Of a stretch of DNA of 64,000 nt, positions 41,999 through 52,419 are shown in pieces. Within the stretch, counting starts at the first letter, position 1, and each line of letters starts with the position of its first letter. A program made the translations under genes and the position numbers. The notes below the pieces were generated by a model. The model was not told where the DNA came from. It saw only the letters and a program-made list of their open reading frames with translations, and ran no database searches. Origin of the DNA: Triangularia verruculosa (lineage: Eukaryota > Ascomycota > Sordariomycetes > Sordariales > Podosporaceae); assembly GCA_033296885.1 (NCBI GenBank), contig MU863932.1, forward strand, positions 165,413 to 229,412, read 5' to 3'.

Positions 41999-43602
41999 TT
42001 ACCAAGCAGTGATATCACCCACCTCGGCCTCCCCAAAAGTGCTGCTCTTCGTCATGACCCCGACCCCCTCGTCCACCCCGTCGTCGCCCGTCTCCTTCTC
42101 CATGATGTCCGGCAGAACCTCTCTCAGAAACCCAAGGATGTACCGATTCACCTGCTCAAACTGCAGCAGAAAGGCATCGTGGCCCTCGGGGCTGTCTATC
42201 CTTTCCAGCCTCGCATCCGGGATATGTGCCGCCAGCTCCTCCTGCTCGGCAAAGGTGAACAAACCGTCGCTTTCGATCCCCAGGACCAAGGTGGGCTGCT
42301 GGATCAGAGCCAGCGCCTCGGCGATCGTCGGGGCGCGGTCGCGGCTGACGTCGTGCGTGTCCAGCTTGCGGGTCATGGCGATGTAGCAGTTGCTGTCGAA
42401 GCGCTTGACAAACTTTTGCCCCTGGTAGCGGAGGTACGACTGGGCCGAGAAGTATGTTGACTGGGCGGGCATAACCTCCCCACCTGTCAGGCTCTCCTTG
42501 GCCGGGCCGTGGAACTGAGGGTCAGGGGCGGCTTCTTCAGCCTCGGCGGCCTGGTCTGCTCTGCTCTTTTCCGCTCCTTTAGAAGGAGGGGAGAGCGGGA
42601 TGTTGTCGCTCTGGCTGTTGGTCCGTGGCGGGGATCGCTTCCACTTGTGCCCGTCGTTGTGGATGTGAAAATGGGCTTCGGACGGGGTGGTAGGGTCTGG
42701 CCTTTCGCGAATGGCCTGCCGCCGGGAGGGATCCGGGATGTTGCGGCCGAATCGGGCCTCGAAAGAGTTTCGGCTCCGGTACGTCAACAAGGCGGCCATG
42801 CGTGCGGCTCCGAGACCGGTGACCGGTGGGTCCTCAAAGGAATAATACCCGTCTTCGTACTTGGGGTCGGCGTAGATGGACTGCCGCTGAGCTTCGCCCC
42901 AGCTGATGCCCCAGGCGCTGTGCCTGCTCGAAGTGGCAATTGGGACGACACACCGCACGTAGTCCTTACCGAGGTAAGCCCATTCCAACACAAACATGCC
43001 GCCCAAGGAACCGCCGATGACGGCTGCCACTTGCTTGACACCTAGATCATCAAGCAAGAGCTTGTGCAGTCTGACATCATCCCTGATGGTGGTGAGAGGA
43101 AATTCTGGTCCGTAATTGCCCTTGGAGGGATCTTCGTCTTTGGCGGTGACTGGGCTGGCTGTTCCGTAAGGGCTCCCAAGACTGTTCATGCAGACGATGA
43201 AAAAGCGAGTTACATCGAAGGCTCTCCCTGCCCGGCCCAGCAGAGGGCCCCACCAGTCGCTCACATCGGCACTGCCAGTCAGGGCGTGGCAGATGACCAT
43301 GGCATTGTCGCCCTCGGGGTTGAGCGTGCCTCTCGTGGTGTAGGCAACAGGAACATTTCGCAGAGTCACTCCAGACTCGAGGCTGAAGGATGGAATAATG
43401 GCGATTTGCTGATCTGGGATAAGGGCAGCGAACGGATTCTCAGGCTGAGATGTGATTCTTTCTTGGAAGTATTCAGTCACCGGTCTTTGCTTACATTATA
43501 TGAGGTCATAAGAACAGAATTAAAAACAGAGGGAACGAAAGTGAATGTTGACTCACCATATGCTACTGGCTTCTCGCCCTCAGTGTTGATATGTGAAGGC
43601 AT
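41999..43602 (-). CDS. MET2: Homoserine O-acetyltransferase
   Basis: Two exons, proposed as 43602-43557 and 43461-41999, give 502 residues. Exon 1 encodes MPSHINTEGEKPVAY and ends before a perfect GTGAGT donor. The nearby AAG acceptors give a stop in this phase. Only the TTCCAAG acceptor ending at 43462 restores the frame, giving VAYERITSQPENPFAAL. That boundary is the least certain part. The rest is unambiguous: VICHALTGSADVSDWWGPLLG, the nucleophile in IGGSLGG, ATSSRHSAWGISWGEAQRQSIY, Asp in GIESDGLFT and His in SPEGHDAFLLQF. The enzyme acetylates homoserine in the methionine and cysteine pathway. The fungal insert between the two lobes is present. A TGACTCA (Gcn4/CPC1-type) overlaps the donor at 43549-43555. 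Confidence 0.9.
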
Positions 43603-44826
43603 GATGGGTATGTGCTATGTTGCAAGAACGAAAAAAATGATAGGCCGGCTGTAAGTGACGAGAGAGTGCGTGTCAAGCTAGAAACTCAGATGGGGTTCAA
43701 GATGGAACCGAGGGGTTGGTCCAGGAGGGCAGAAAAAGATCAACGAGAAGGAGTCATGGAAGTCTGGGAATCATGAATAGAAGAAAAAAAAAGTTCTTCA
43801 TAATATACATAAGTTGCATGCAGGAGACTTCCAATGCATTGGTTTCCTACCCACGGGGCTAGGAACAGTCATCGGTCATCAAGTTATCCGCGTGGGTGGG
43901 TGGATGGGAACGTGCTTGCACCAAGCGGGAGCCGCAAGCGTGGATTGCGCCATCGCTAGCATCCATCTCTGGCCAGTGGCCCGGGCACACGCGGGAGTGT
44001 TCGAGAGGGTGCTCTCCATTCTCCATTTCACCCATTCAGGGCACTTTGCTTGCTACTCAAAGCACTGGAAGGGCCAGAACGGGCAAGGTTCTGGGCAGAA
44101 CATCGCCGGCAATCGGCCGGTTCTTGGTGGTTTACAGTGGGGCCGACTGAGCATTGACCCCAGATGCCCGATTTTGGCTGCTGGATTAAAACAAGTAGAG
44201 GGTACCTAAAGCTAGCGCCAGAACTGTGCACAATGCTAAGTACTGTTCCGCTAAAGATACCAGCCTCCAATTCCATCTGCCAGTCCCACCTTTTGTGCTT
44301 GGCAGCCTCGCTCAGCAAGGCTGCCGTTTTTGTTCCGCCAAGCTTTTGTTGGAGCAGAACGCAGCGACCACCAGCTTGCAGTTTGGCGATTCTCACGCGA
44401 ATCACCCACTTCTTTCCTTCACCAACAGCCCGACTCGAGCCAGCAACGCCGCCTGGCAGAAATCGACACATCGGCCCAATTTCCTCCCTCCACACGGCGA
44501 GGCCGATTCAAAGTAACATTTTGATTATTGGAAACGATACTCTGCCTTAATCTATTCGGTGCGTGAATCGCTGCCTGTTGCTTGTACCACCTCGGCATGC
44601 CGGGGTGACTTTTTTGCTATCTCAGCATCAGAAAGCGCAGACACATCACCCTCATCTGCAATCTGAATTCCGCGATTCCATCCTCAGTGCCATCTCGCAA
44701 TTCTAACACGCCTCTAGGTGTTGATAGGTTCGACTTGCATCGTTGATCTTGCGCGATAGCGCCTGCGGATCGCAGTCCGCATCACCAATAAATGACCCAA
44801 ATACGATACCCTCGATATCACCATTA
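43603..44826. promoter_or_regulatory. Divergent promoter MET2 / THO2
   Basis: 1.2 kb between divergent genes, with no supported ORF. The upstream part of the THO2 open frame (from 44743) begins at TTG. A uORF at 44792-44827 ends on the THO2 start. Confidence 0.45.
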
Positions 44827-44827
44827 A
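44792..44827 (+). promoter_or_regulatory. uORF overlapping the THO2 start codon (TAATG)
   Basis: ATG 44792 opens an 11-residue peptide (MTQIRYPRYHH) ending in TAA at 44825-44827. The last A of the stop is the first base of the THO2 ATG. A second in-frame ATG follows at once (ATGATG), which would help reinitiation. Confidence 0.5.
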
Positions 44828-47800
44828 TGATGGGCCCGCAGAGAAAGAGAAAGGATCGGGTCCCACCAGACTCGGGTCCCTCCAGACCTTCCCCGCACCG
44901 CCCTCAGGACACCTCACTGGGACAGCACGACCGAAGTTTCGACGGCGGCAACCGCAACAACCGGCAAGGAGCAGGCGGCGGCGGCGGTGGGAATAGAAAT
45001 TTTCGAAGAGACAATCGTCGCGATTCTTCTCAATCTCACATCGCGCCACCTCCACCATCCAGCGCTCCGGCCTCAATATCGCCAACCATGGGCAGACCAT
45101 CAAGTGCCTCTTCGCAGACACCTCTCCCACCATTGACTACGACCGTCACGCCTACCCCAGCACCCCAATCAGCACCGTCATCACCCATTTTGATCGATGA
45201 GGATTATACCATCATCACCGACGACTACATCAATCGATGGAGCAAGGGCGCTCGGCAGCAGATAATCGAGCATGGTGTCCAATCTCGCGAGGATGAGGAT
45301 CTCACCGAGATTGCTGTCATGTTTCAAGAGCTTGTCTGGTCAGTCAACACCGGTAGGCTACGTGGTATCGACGCTGGTGGTGTTGTCAAAGAAATATTGG
45401 GCCCGGAGCCGTCAGAGGAGGAGCGCGAGGCTGGGGCTTTCGACCCTCATACCCTGTTCTTGGACACAGTCGGTAGTTATTCCGACATCCAGACAGACTC
45501 GGTGCGGCAACAATTCCATGATTTCATGATGGCGAGCGGAGTATCCTTGTCCCTCATGCGTGTCGACCTCGACCCATCAGTTCTAGCACCTCTCGAGCTG
45601 GTTCGCGATACCTTCTTCCGAATGAGCATTCGCACCTCCACCAACCTCCTCTATCGACAAGCAAGCTACAACTTACTGCGTGAGGAAACTGAGGGCTTCT
45701 CTAAGCTAGTCACGGAGATTTTCACCACATGCACCAACGACCCGGCCTCCTCGGAGGTAGTACAGGATACTTTTAACAAGGTTATGGGCCTTATTGGGAC
45801 CTTCGATCTGAATCCTGGCCGAGTTCTGGATGTAACGCTGGATGTATTCGCGGCTATCCTCGTCAAACAATTCCGTTTCTTCATCAAGTTCCTTCGTTTC
45901 AGCTCATGGTGGCCTCGGAGCCAATCCAAACTGCCAACCGATACCTATGTTGGCGGGCTCCCATTGTGGGCCCTCCCGGACCACGAGAGTCCCTTCAACA
46001 GCGAGGAGGAGGATGCGATGGTTGCAGCTCAGCGTTTGAAACGGGATGTCGCGTTTTGGGAAAGAGCCCGTCAAATCAAGCTTGACGCCTTCTTCGAACT
46101 AGGTGGTAGACAGCTTACTGCCGCTGATGAAGAACGACTTGCAAACGGCACAGCTGCGAAAAACGCCGAATTCAAGATTGAGCAGGAGTGGATTAGGATC
46201 ACCAAAACACTCCCACCTTGTGGCAATCGTGACGCGGCTCAGATGCTCGGTTTCAAGCTGCGCTTCTACACCTCAGACGCCAGAGATCCCGAAGACACCC
46301 TCCCAGCCAATCTGTTGTACCTCACAGCACTCTTGATCAAAGTCGGCTTCATTTCCCTGACAGATCTCTGGAACTTCATTTGGCCGCCAGACGAGGAGAT
46401 GGAGGAGATCAGAGCCGAGAAAATGAAGGAACTGGAGGAAAAAGAGAGGGCTAGTCGTCCTGGCGCCGCCAAGAATGCTTTGATGATGGCTGGTGCTCTA
46501 CCAGATGAGGGGCCTTCCGGGCAGCCTACAAACTCTTCTCGCCGCGATGCCGGGTCAAACAAAGCTGACACGGAAATGAAAGGCACGGAATCTACAGAGG
46601 ACAAGCCAAAGCTTCCGAAACCGTCTGATCAGAAGATGCATCTTCTCCGTTGTCTCCTTACCATTGGGGCCCTTCCCGAGGCGCTTTTCATGATTGGACA
46701 ACATCCTTGGATCCTTGAGGCCGACCCGGAAACTCTGACTCTGCTTCACCGCATTCTCAGACACTCCATCGAGGTCGTCTACAACCACAGCCGACCGACC
46801 GCCACAGCGTCAACCGAATGCCCTCCCAAATCATTGCCTGACATGGACCAGAGTGGTGTGGCCAAGGGCAGTGTCAGGGTCAGCACTTCACCCATCAAGC
46901 GTCCTTTGAGGTGGCCTCACGTCGATAGAAACGATTTTGAAGGCGGGAGCTACCGGTTCTACTGGGATGAATGGGCGGATAACATCCCTGTTTGTCAGAC
47001 GGTTGACGATCTCTTCACTCTCTTCGACACCTTGGTGAATATTGTGGGTGTCAATATCGGCCTCGATGCTGACCTGATGGCAAAGATCACCAGTATTGGC
47101 ACCAAGAGCCTTGCAGACGACCAGTCGCCGGAGAACGTTAACCGATGGCTTGAAATTCTCAAGCGTCTTTTGGTACCAGCGTTGAGCTTGGGAGAGGCCA
47201 ACGCTTCGGTGTCTGACAGCGTGTGGCATCTTCTTAAACAATATCCTATCAGCATCCGCTACAACATCTATGCGGAATGGTATCAAGGGTCCACTTCTCG
47301 ACTGGAACCCATTCGGAAGGCGTTTGCAAGGACCAGGCTGGAGACTCTCAGCATCCTGAAGCGGTTGTCACTCACCAACATCCCAGAGATGGCCAAAACC
47401 CTGGCCAAGATTGCCTATCCATCTCCGGGAATCGTCTGTAAAGTCTCGCTATCCCAGATTGAGTCCTACAGTAACTTCATTGAGGCCTTTGTTGAATGCA
47501 CCAAGTACTTCACGGATCTTGGGTACGATGTTTTGGTCTGGTCGGTCCTGAGCTCTCTCGGCGGTCAACAGAGGAGCCGGACCCAAGAAGACTCGGTTCT
47601 GCTTACCAGTAGATGGTTGCAAGCCTTGTCCAAATTCTCAGGCAGAGTGTTTACGCGCTATGCCAACATGGACTCGTCGCCAATCCTTCGATATGTCCAT
47701 AACCAACTACTACAGGGCAACTCGACTGACCTTGTCATTCTGAAAGAGCTTGTGGTTTCTATGGGCGGCGTCGTGTCTGATCTCGACTTTACCGATGCCC

Positions 47801-50800
47801 AGCTACACGCCATGACGGGTGGCGAACTTCTTCGGCGCGAGACCTTGATCAATCTCGGTGACAAGCGGGCGGCGTCAACTCGCAGCGCAGAACGTCTTAT
47901 GAAGGCGTTGACGAGCTCCAAGTTAGCAGGCCAGCTGCTCACCAACATTGCGCAATATCGACAGAATGCCATCTATGCTGAGGAAGGTGGTGCCCGTATC
48001 AAGTATCTAGCCACTGTCGTGGACGACACCCATCAGATCCTTCTTCAGTATCTTGATCTCCTGAAAAGCAACCTGGACGCTGACACGTTTAACAATATTG
48101 TGCCCGATATCCTCCAGCTCATGCGGGATTTCGGCCTGGAGGCCAATCTTGCGTTTTTGATTCGGCGGTCCAGCATCCGATGGGAGGTGAAGGGCTCCGC
48201 CAGTCCAACCGAGGTCGCAAAGGTTGCTGCCGACGGAGATGACGACGTCGCGATGGATGCGGCCGAGGACAACGGGCCATCTAGCGTCGATGATGCCGAC
48301 AACGGCTCATCGAAAATTCTTGAAAGCCGCGTGCCAGAGTCTTTGGCCGAAGCCCTGGCGCCTCTGATCGAAGAGATACCCAGTGTACTTCCAACACAAG
48401 ACTGGCGATATATCAGTCCATCGTGTTACGTCTTCTTCTGGTCACTCCACCTCGGCAACTTGCTTTTCCCCCAGGACAGCTACCAAGCCGAGAATACCAG
48501 ATTGATCAAACAGGCAGAGGAAGTCATGAGGGACAGGAGTGACATGACTCGGCACGGCATGAACAAAAAGACACAGAAACGGAACGAGATTCTTGATCGA
48601 CAAAAACTGCTCTTGAAGGAGATGAATGAAGGACTCACCCGCTTCTCCAAAGCCAGAGTACACCTTGGCAGACAAGTCGACAGCTGGTTTCCAGCACCCA
48701 TTGCCAAGGCTGACGCGGCCTCGGATGCGCTTCTCGAAGAGTGTATTTTGCCGCGTTTGCACCTCTCGCCGCTGGATGCCGAATACTGCTTCAGATTGGT
48801 CAAGTTCCTGCACGAGTTCTCCACCTCAAACTTCAAGCTCATGTCGCTTTACGATCGACTCTTCAACCATAACAGACTACGGGCTATGGTGTTTACTTGC
48901 ACTGTCCGCGAAGCTGAACATGTTGGTCGATTCTTGAAACTCATCCTTGGCGACTTGTCCAAATGGCATGGGGACAAGAACGCGTACGAAAAGGAGGCTC
49001 TGGGACTCAAGGAAGTCAGCAAGACCCGACAGTATCTTGGTTTTGCAACAGCCTTCGATGCAGAAGGAAAGCCGACTGAGTTTGTCGAACACGATGCATT
49101 CAAAGACCTGCTGTTCAAATGGCACAAGGAACTTAACACTGCCCTGAGATCTTGCCTTAATGGCATGGAATGGATGCACATCCGTAATGCCATCACTGTG
49201 CTGAAGTCGGTCATTGACTTCTTCCCGGCTATCAACTTCATGGCCGACAAGTTTTTGGAGCAGCTAAAGACCATCACAGAGCGTGAAGCTGCTTCCAAGA
49301 ATGCCTCCGAATCGGAAATGGGCCACCGTGTTGATCTGTCCGTCACTGCGCAAACTGCCTACTCTGAGCTTCAGAAGAGGAAGCCTAAATGGATCCTTGT
49401 TCAGGCATTCCGGCCAGGCGCTGTAAGTAGCCACCGTGCCCTTGATGCAGAGTCAAAACTAACCTCGTGCACGCAGAAGGGTGATGCAGGAACAGCAACT
49501 TCGGGGCTCCGAGGCTCAGCAGTTGAATTCAAACCAACCAGTTCTCGTGCACAGCACGCTGAGGTTGAAGACGGTGAAGTCACCAAGGAAGGAGCCGGGA
49601 AGAAGAAGAGCGATGCGCGGGCGAGGGATGAGAAGCACAGCCTGCCTCAACCCCCACCTCGCGAGCCTCTGCGGGAGCCCAATGTGCCCGGTCAAAGGGC
49701 GGGCTCAGCAAACGGCCCTTCTGGAAAGCCGAACAATTCTAGATCGAACCCAGCTGCGCCATCCTCTTCTAGTGGTCGTCCTGAACGTCACGAGCGTCAT
49801 GAGCGACCCGAACGGCCTGATCGACCGGAAACACCCAAGTTCTCTACGCTTCCACCTGTTGGCCATGGCCTTCCGAACAAGCCAGACCTTCCGGCCAGGC
49901 CCGAGCCAGCTTTCCCAAGGGGCGCCAACGATAGGTTCGGATCGACACGCCATGACAGGCGCGAGCCTACAGCTCGTGACGTGCGAGATTTCAGCAGGGA
50001 CGGCCGCGACTCTCGTGATTCCCGGGATCTGAGAGAAGGTAGAGATGCGCGAGATCACCCAGCACACCCTCCGCTTCCCTCTCATCCGTCGCACTCACGA
50101 GACAATCGTGATACCCATGCTTCTCGAGATGCCAGAGACTTCCGCGCGCCAGAGGTTCCGCGGTCAGAGCGACCTCGCGACTTTTCATCTGACCGACGAC
50201 CCGCTGAAGCTGGCCCAAGGGATTCTACCCGCTCTTCTGAGAGAGACTGGTCAACCCGCAGCGAATTGCCAGCTCGCTGGAATGAGCATGCAGCGACTCC
50301 AGAGCGAGATGGCCGTGCTCCTCGTGATCGGGCAACTCTTTCCTCTGGTCGACACGATCCAAGAGGGCCTAGGGAATCGCCCGTAGGGCCATCTCCCCAG
50401 ACAGGCTCCGCATCGAATGCTTCTCAAGAGCCACCGACTCATCCAGACCGTGCTCGTGCTATTGCGGATGCGGATCGACCTGATATTATCAATCCAGCCA
50501 GGGCTGCACTCATGAAAGATAGCAACAGGGATACACCCTCTCGTCCGGGCCCAAGAGACCAGCTTCGTGATCGGCCTGGCCGGACTGAATCACCAAGACG
50601 TACAGATCACTCCACAGCAAATACAGCGCAACCGGAAAATATACGCGACGAACGTCATGGTCGTCACCGTCACTCGGATCATCATAGCACGAGCCGGGAC
50701 GGCCGTCCAGACAGCCTGCCATCACATCCTCGCCAAGATCGTAACCAAGATCACGGCCCATCACATTCTCGTGCGGATCGCAACACCGAGCACGGTCAGC

Positions 50801-52419
50801 CCCATGGACGACAAGATCGTAATATTGAGAATGCCCCATCACAGCCTCGTCAAGATCGAGTTCTTGATAATGCACCCTCGCAGCCCCGTTCAGACCGCAA
50901 TGTTGAGCGCGATGACAGGACGGCAGGGCCAAGGGACTCGTCATTTGGTGGACCTCCTCGCTCGGATCCGGAACATGGCAGATTGAACCAGCAAGATCCC
51001 AACTACGGCCGACTTCAGCCCATCCAGTCTGTGGTTGACATGCCATCCGGAGCTCCCCCCTCCGGACCGAGAGGTCGAGGTGGCAGGAATACGACTAGAA
51101 TGGGCCCATCTAACAATGGTGTGCCTATGCGTCCTGACACTAGGCCTTCTCTGCCAGAGCCCGTTCGCCCCGCGTCACCTGAGCGTCAAGTGCCTACTGG
51201 GCCTGCAGCAGGTCGACAGCGGCAACAGCAGCGCAACAACCAGTTTGACAAGAACAACCCTCCTACTGTTCCTACGGCACCTGCGGCCGGCGTGCACCCG
51301 GACAGGATGCGTCATATCAACAATCAGCAAACGCCCAACGCACCCTCCCCGCCTCCCGGTCCCCCGACTGGTCCATCTGGTATCCACCCCGATCGCCTGA
51401 ACCAGATTTCGGGCACCCCCTCCGGCACAGGGTCTCACTCGAGACCACCCATCAACACCCCTGATCGGCCATCCATGTCGGCATCAAACGCTGGGCCAAG
51501 GCAACCACCGCCGCCCCTGAACACAGACTTTGCTACGCCTACCGGCCCGGCAGCGTCCAATGATCGTATCAGGTCTGGCGGTCGGCAGCTTAGGAACATC
51601 CAAAGCATGATTGACAAGACGTCTATGGAGAATGCCCGTGGTCCCGGACTGCGGATGAGTCGTTCTCGCCCCAATCTGGCTGGTTCAGATGCGCAGATTC
51701 TCGCTGGCTCTTCCCCTGTCACGACGCCCATCCAAGAACGTCCTGACCCATTCCCGCGGGATTCTGGGCGCCGTGACATGAATGTCGACCGTGCCCCAGC
51801 TGCGCCTGTCCCCATTCAGGTCGTTGGAGACAGCCGCTCCAATGGAGACGATTATGGACCGAGCCGCAATGAGCACGATAGAAGTCGTCGTGAACATCGA
51901 AGCGATCGCAGCAATCGGCCGTCGAGAGCTAACAGCCGAGAGCGCAACCCCGATCGCGACCGCGAGGCCAAGGAGCAACGGGACTATAGCCACACCAGAC
52001 GGTCAGGGGTTTCTTCCTCTGTGGTCCCTAATTCTGGGCGTGAGGATCGAGATCCGAATGCTTCTCGCCGGTCTGGGCGTGAATCCCTCCCCGGCGGCGG
52101 AGGAAGAGACATGCCACCAGTGGGACCGCGGGAACCCAGTCACCGTGGGGGCCATCGTAACGATGTCAACTCTGGTCCACGGACTGATGCAGTACAGCTT
52201 GGGAGGAATGATGGGCACGGTGGCAATAGCCAGGATTACGGCTCAGGAAGGACAGGTCCCCCGCGTGGAGGAATGTCGCAGTCTAGGGAGTCTAGAGGGC
52301 CCCCAAGGCAGCCTAATGATCAGCATGGTGATGGACGGAGTGGTGGTAACGATAGGAAGCGGCGAAGCGAAGGGTTGGACTCTGGGAATCATCAGGACAA
52401 GCGACCACGACGGAGTTAG
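44827..52419 (+). CDS. THO2: THO complex subunit 2
   Basis: Two exons, 44827-49422 and 49477-52419, give 2,512 residues, in line with filamentous-fungal Tho2. The 54 bp intron (GTAAGT...ACGCAG, CTAAC branch) is in frame, so the frame also reads through. The N-terminal THOC2_N-type part has ESPFNSEEEDAMVAAQRLKR and LLYLTALLIKVGFISLTDLW. The central part has the DLFTLFDTLVNIVGVNIGLD segment, and the conserved Tho2 domain has WRYISPSCYVFFWSLHLGNLLFP, EECILPRLHLSPLDAEYC and HIRNAITVLKSVIDFFPAINFM. THO couples transcription with mRNA packaging and export (TREX). The last 900 residues are disordered: Arg/Asp repeats, five copies of a 13-residue repeat at 1947-2011, Pro/Gly-rich parts and a basic C-terminus (HQDKRPRRS), fit for RNA binding. 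Confidence 0.92.
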   Translation: MMGPQRKRKDRVPPDSGPSRPSPHRPQDTSLGQHDRSFDGGNRNNRQGAGGGGGGNRNFRRDNRRDSSQSHIAPPPPSSAPASISPTMGRPSSASSQTPLPPLTTTVTPTPAPQSAPSSPILIDEDYTIITDDYINRWSKGARQQIIEHGVQSREDEDLTEIAVMFQELVWSVNTGRLRGIDAGGVVKEILGPEPSEEEREAGAFDPHTLFLDTVGSYSDIQTDSVRQQFHDFMMASGVSLSLMRVDLDPSVLAPLELVRDTFFRMSIRTSTNLLYRQASYNLLREETEGFSKLVTEIFTTCTNDPASSEVVQDTFNKVMGLIGTFDLNPGRVLDVTLDVFAAILVKQFRFFIKFLRFSSWWPRSQSKLPTDTYVGGLPLWALPDHESPFNSEEEDAMVAAQRLKRDVAFWERARQIKLDAFFELGGRQLTAADEERLANGTAAKNAEFKIEQEWIRITKTLPPCGNRDAAQMLGFKLRFYTSDARDPEDTLPANLLYLTALLIKVGFISLTDLWNFIWPPDEEMEEIRAEKMKELEEKERASRPGAAKNALMMAGALPDEGPSGQPTNSSRRDAGSNKADTEMKGTESTEDKPKLPKPSDQKMHLLRCLLTIGALPEALFMIGQHPWILEADPETLTLLHRILRHSIEVVYNHSRPTATASTECPPKSLPDMDQSGVAKGSVRVSTSPIKRPLRWPHVDRNDFEGGSYRFYWDEWADNIPVCQTVDDLFTLFDTLVNIVGVNIGLDADLMAKITSIGTKSLADDQSPENVNRWLEILKRLLVPALSLGEANASVSDSVWHLLKQYPISIRYNIYAEWYQGSTSRLEPIRKAFARTRLETLSILKRLSLTNIPEMAKTLAKIAYPSPGIVCKVSLSQIESYSNFIEAFVECTKYFTDLGYDVLVWSVLSSLGGQQRSRTQEDSVLLTSRWLQALSKFSGRVFTRYANMDSSPILRYVHNQLLQGNSTDLVILKELVVSMGGVVSDLDFTDAQLHAMTGGELLRRETLINLGDKRAASTRSAERLMKALTSSKLAGQLLTNIAQYRQNAIYAEEGGARIKYLATVVDDTHQILLQYLDLLKSNLDADTFNNIVPDILQLMRDFGLEANLAFLIRRSSIRWEVKGSASPTEVAKVAADGDDDVAMDAAEDNGPSSVDDADNGSSKILESRVPESLAEALAPLIEEIPSVLPTQDWRYISPSCYVFFWSLHLGNLLFPQDSYQAENTRLIKQAEEVMRDRSDMTRHGMNKKTQKRNEILDRQKLLLKEMNEGLTRFSKARVHLGRQVDSWFPAPIAKADAASDALLEECILPRLHLSPLDAEYCFRLVKFLHEFSTSNFKLMSLYDRLFNHNRLRAMVFTCTVREAEHVGRFLKLILGDLSKWHGDKNAYEKEALGLKEVSKTRQYLGFATAFDAEGKPTEFVEHDAFKDLLFKWHKELNTALRSCLNGMEWMHIRNAITVLKSVIDFFPAINFMADKFLEQLKTITEREAASKNASESEMGHRVDLSVTAQTAYSELQKRKPKWILVQAFRPGAVSSHRALDAESKLTSCTQKGDAGTATSGLRGSAVEFKPTSSRAQHAEVEDGEVTKEGAGKKKSDARARDEKHSLPQPPPREPLREPNVPGQRAGSANGPSGKPNNSRSNPAAPSSSSGRPERHERHERPERPDRPETPKFSTLPPVGHGLPNKPDLPARPEPAFPRGANDRFGSTRHDRREPTARDVRDFSRDGRDSRDSRDLREGRDARDHPAHPPLPSHPSHSRDNRDTHASRDARDFRAPEVPRSERPRDFSSDRRPAEAGPRDSTRSSERDWSTRSELPARWNEHAATPERDGRAPRDRATLSSGRHDPRGPRESPVGPSPQTGSASNASQEPPTHPDRARAIADADRPDIINPARAALMKDSNRDTPSRPGPRDQLRDRPGRTESPRRTDHSTANTAQPENIRDERHGRHRHSDHHSTSRDGRPDSLPSHPRQDRNQDHGPSHSRADRNTEHGQPHGRQDRNIENAPSQPRQDRVLDNAPSQPRSDRNVERDDRTAGPRDSSFGGPPRSDPEHGRLNQQDPNYGRLQPIQSVVDMPSGAPPSGPRGRGGRNTTRMGPSNNGVPMRPDTRPSLPEPVRPASPERQVPTGPAAGRQRQQQRNNQFDKNNPPTVPTAPAAGVHPDRMRHINNQQTPNAPSPPPGPPTGPSGIHPDRLNQISGTPSGTGSHSRPPINTPDRPSMSASNAGPRQPPPPLNTDFATPTGPAASNDRIRSGGRQLRNIQSMIDKTSMENARGPGLRMSRSRPNLAGSDAQILAGSSPVTTPIQERPDPFPRDSGRRDMNVDRAPAAPVPIQVVGDSRSNGDDYGPSRNEHDRSRREHRSDRSNRPSRANSRERNPDRDREAKEQRDYSHTRRSGVSSSVVPNSGREDRDPNASRRSGRESLPGGGGRDMPPVGPREPSHRGGHRNDVNSGPRTDAVQLGRNDGHGGNSQDYGSGRTGPPRGGMSQSRESRGPPRQPNDQHGDGRSGGNDRKRRSEGLDSGNHQDKRPRRS
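50719..50913 (+). repeat. Five 39-bp tandem repeats inside THO2
   Basis: Exactly 195 bp, five in-frame units of 39 bp coding 13-residue repeats of the type PSxPRxDRNxExx (first unit PSHPRQDRNQDHG, last PSQPRSDRNVERD). The DNA units have diverged at many third positions. Confidence 0.8.

Noticed and set aside
49423..49476. In-frame 18-residue insert in Tho2
   Set aside because: It has a perfect GTAAGT donor, a CTAAC branch point and an ACGCAG acceptor, so it is read as an intron.
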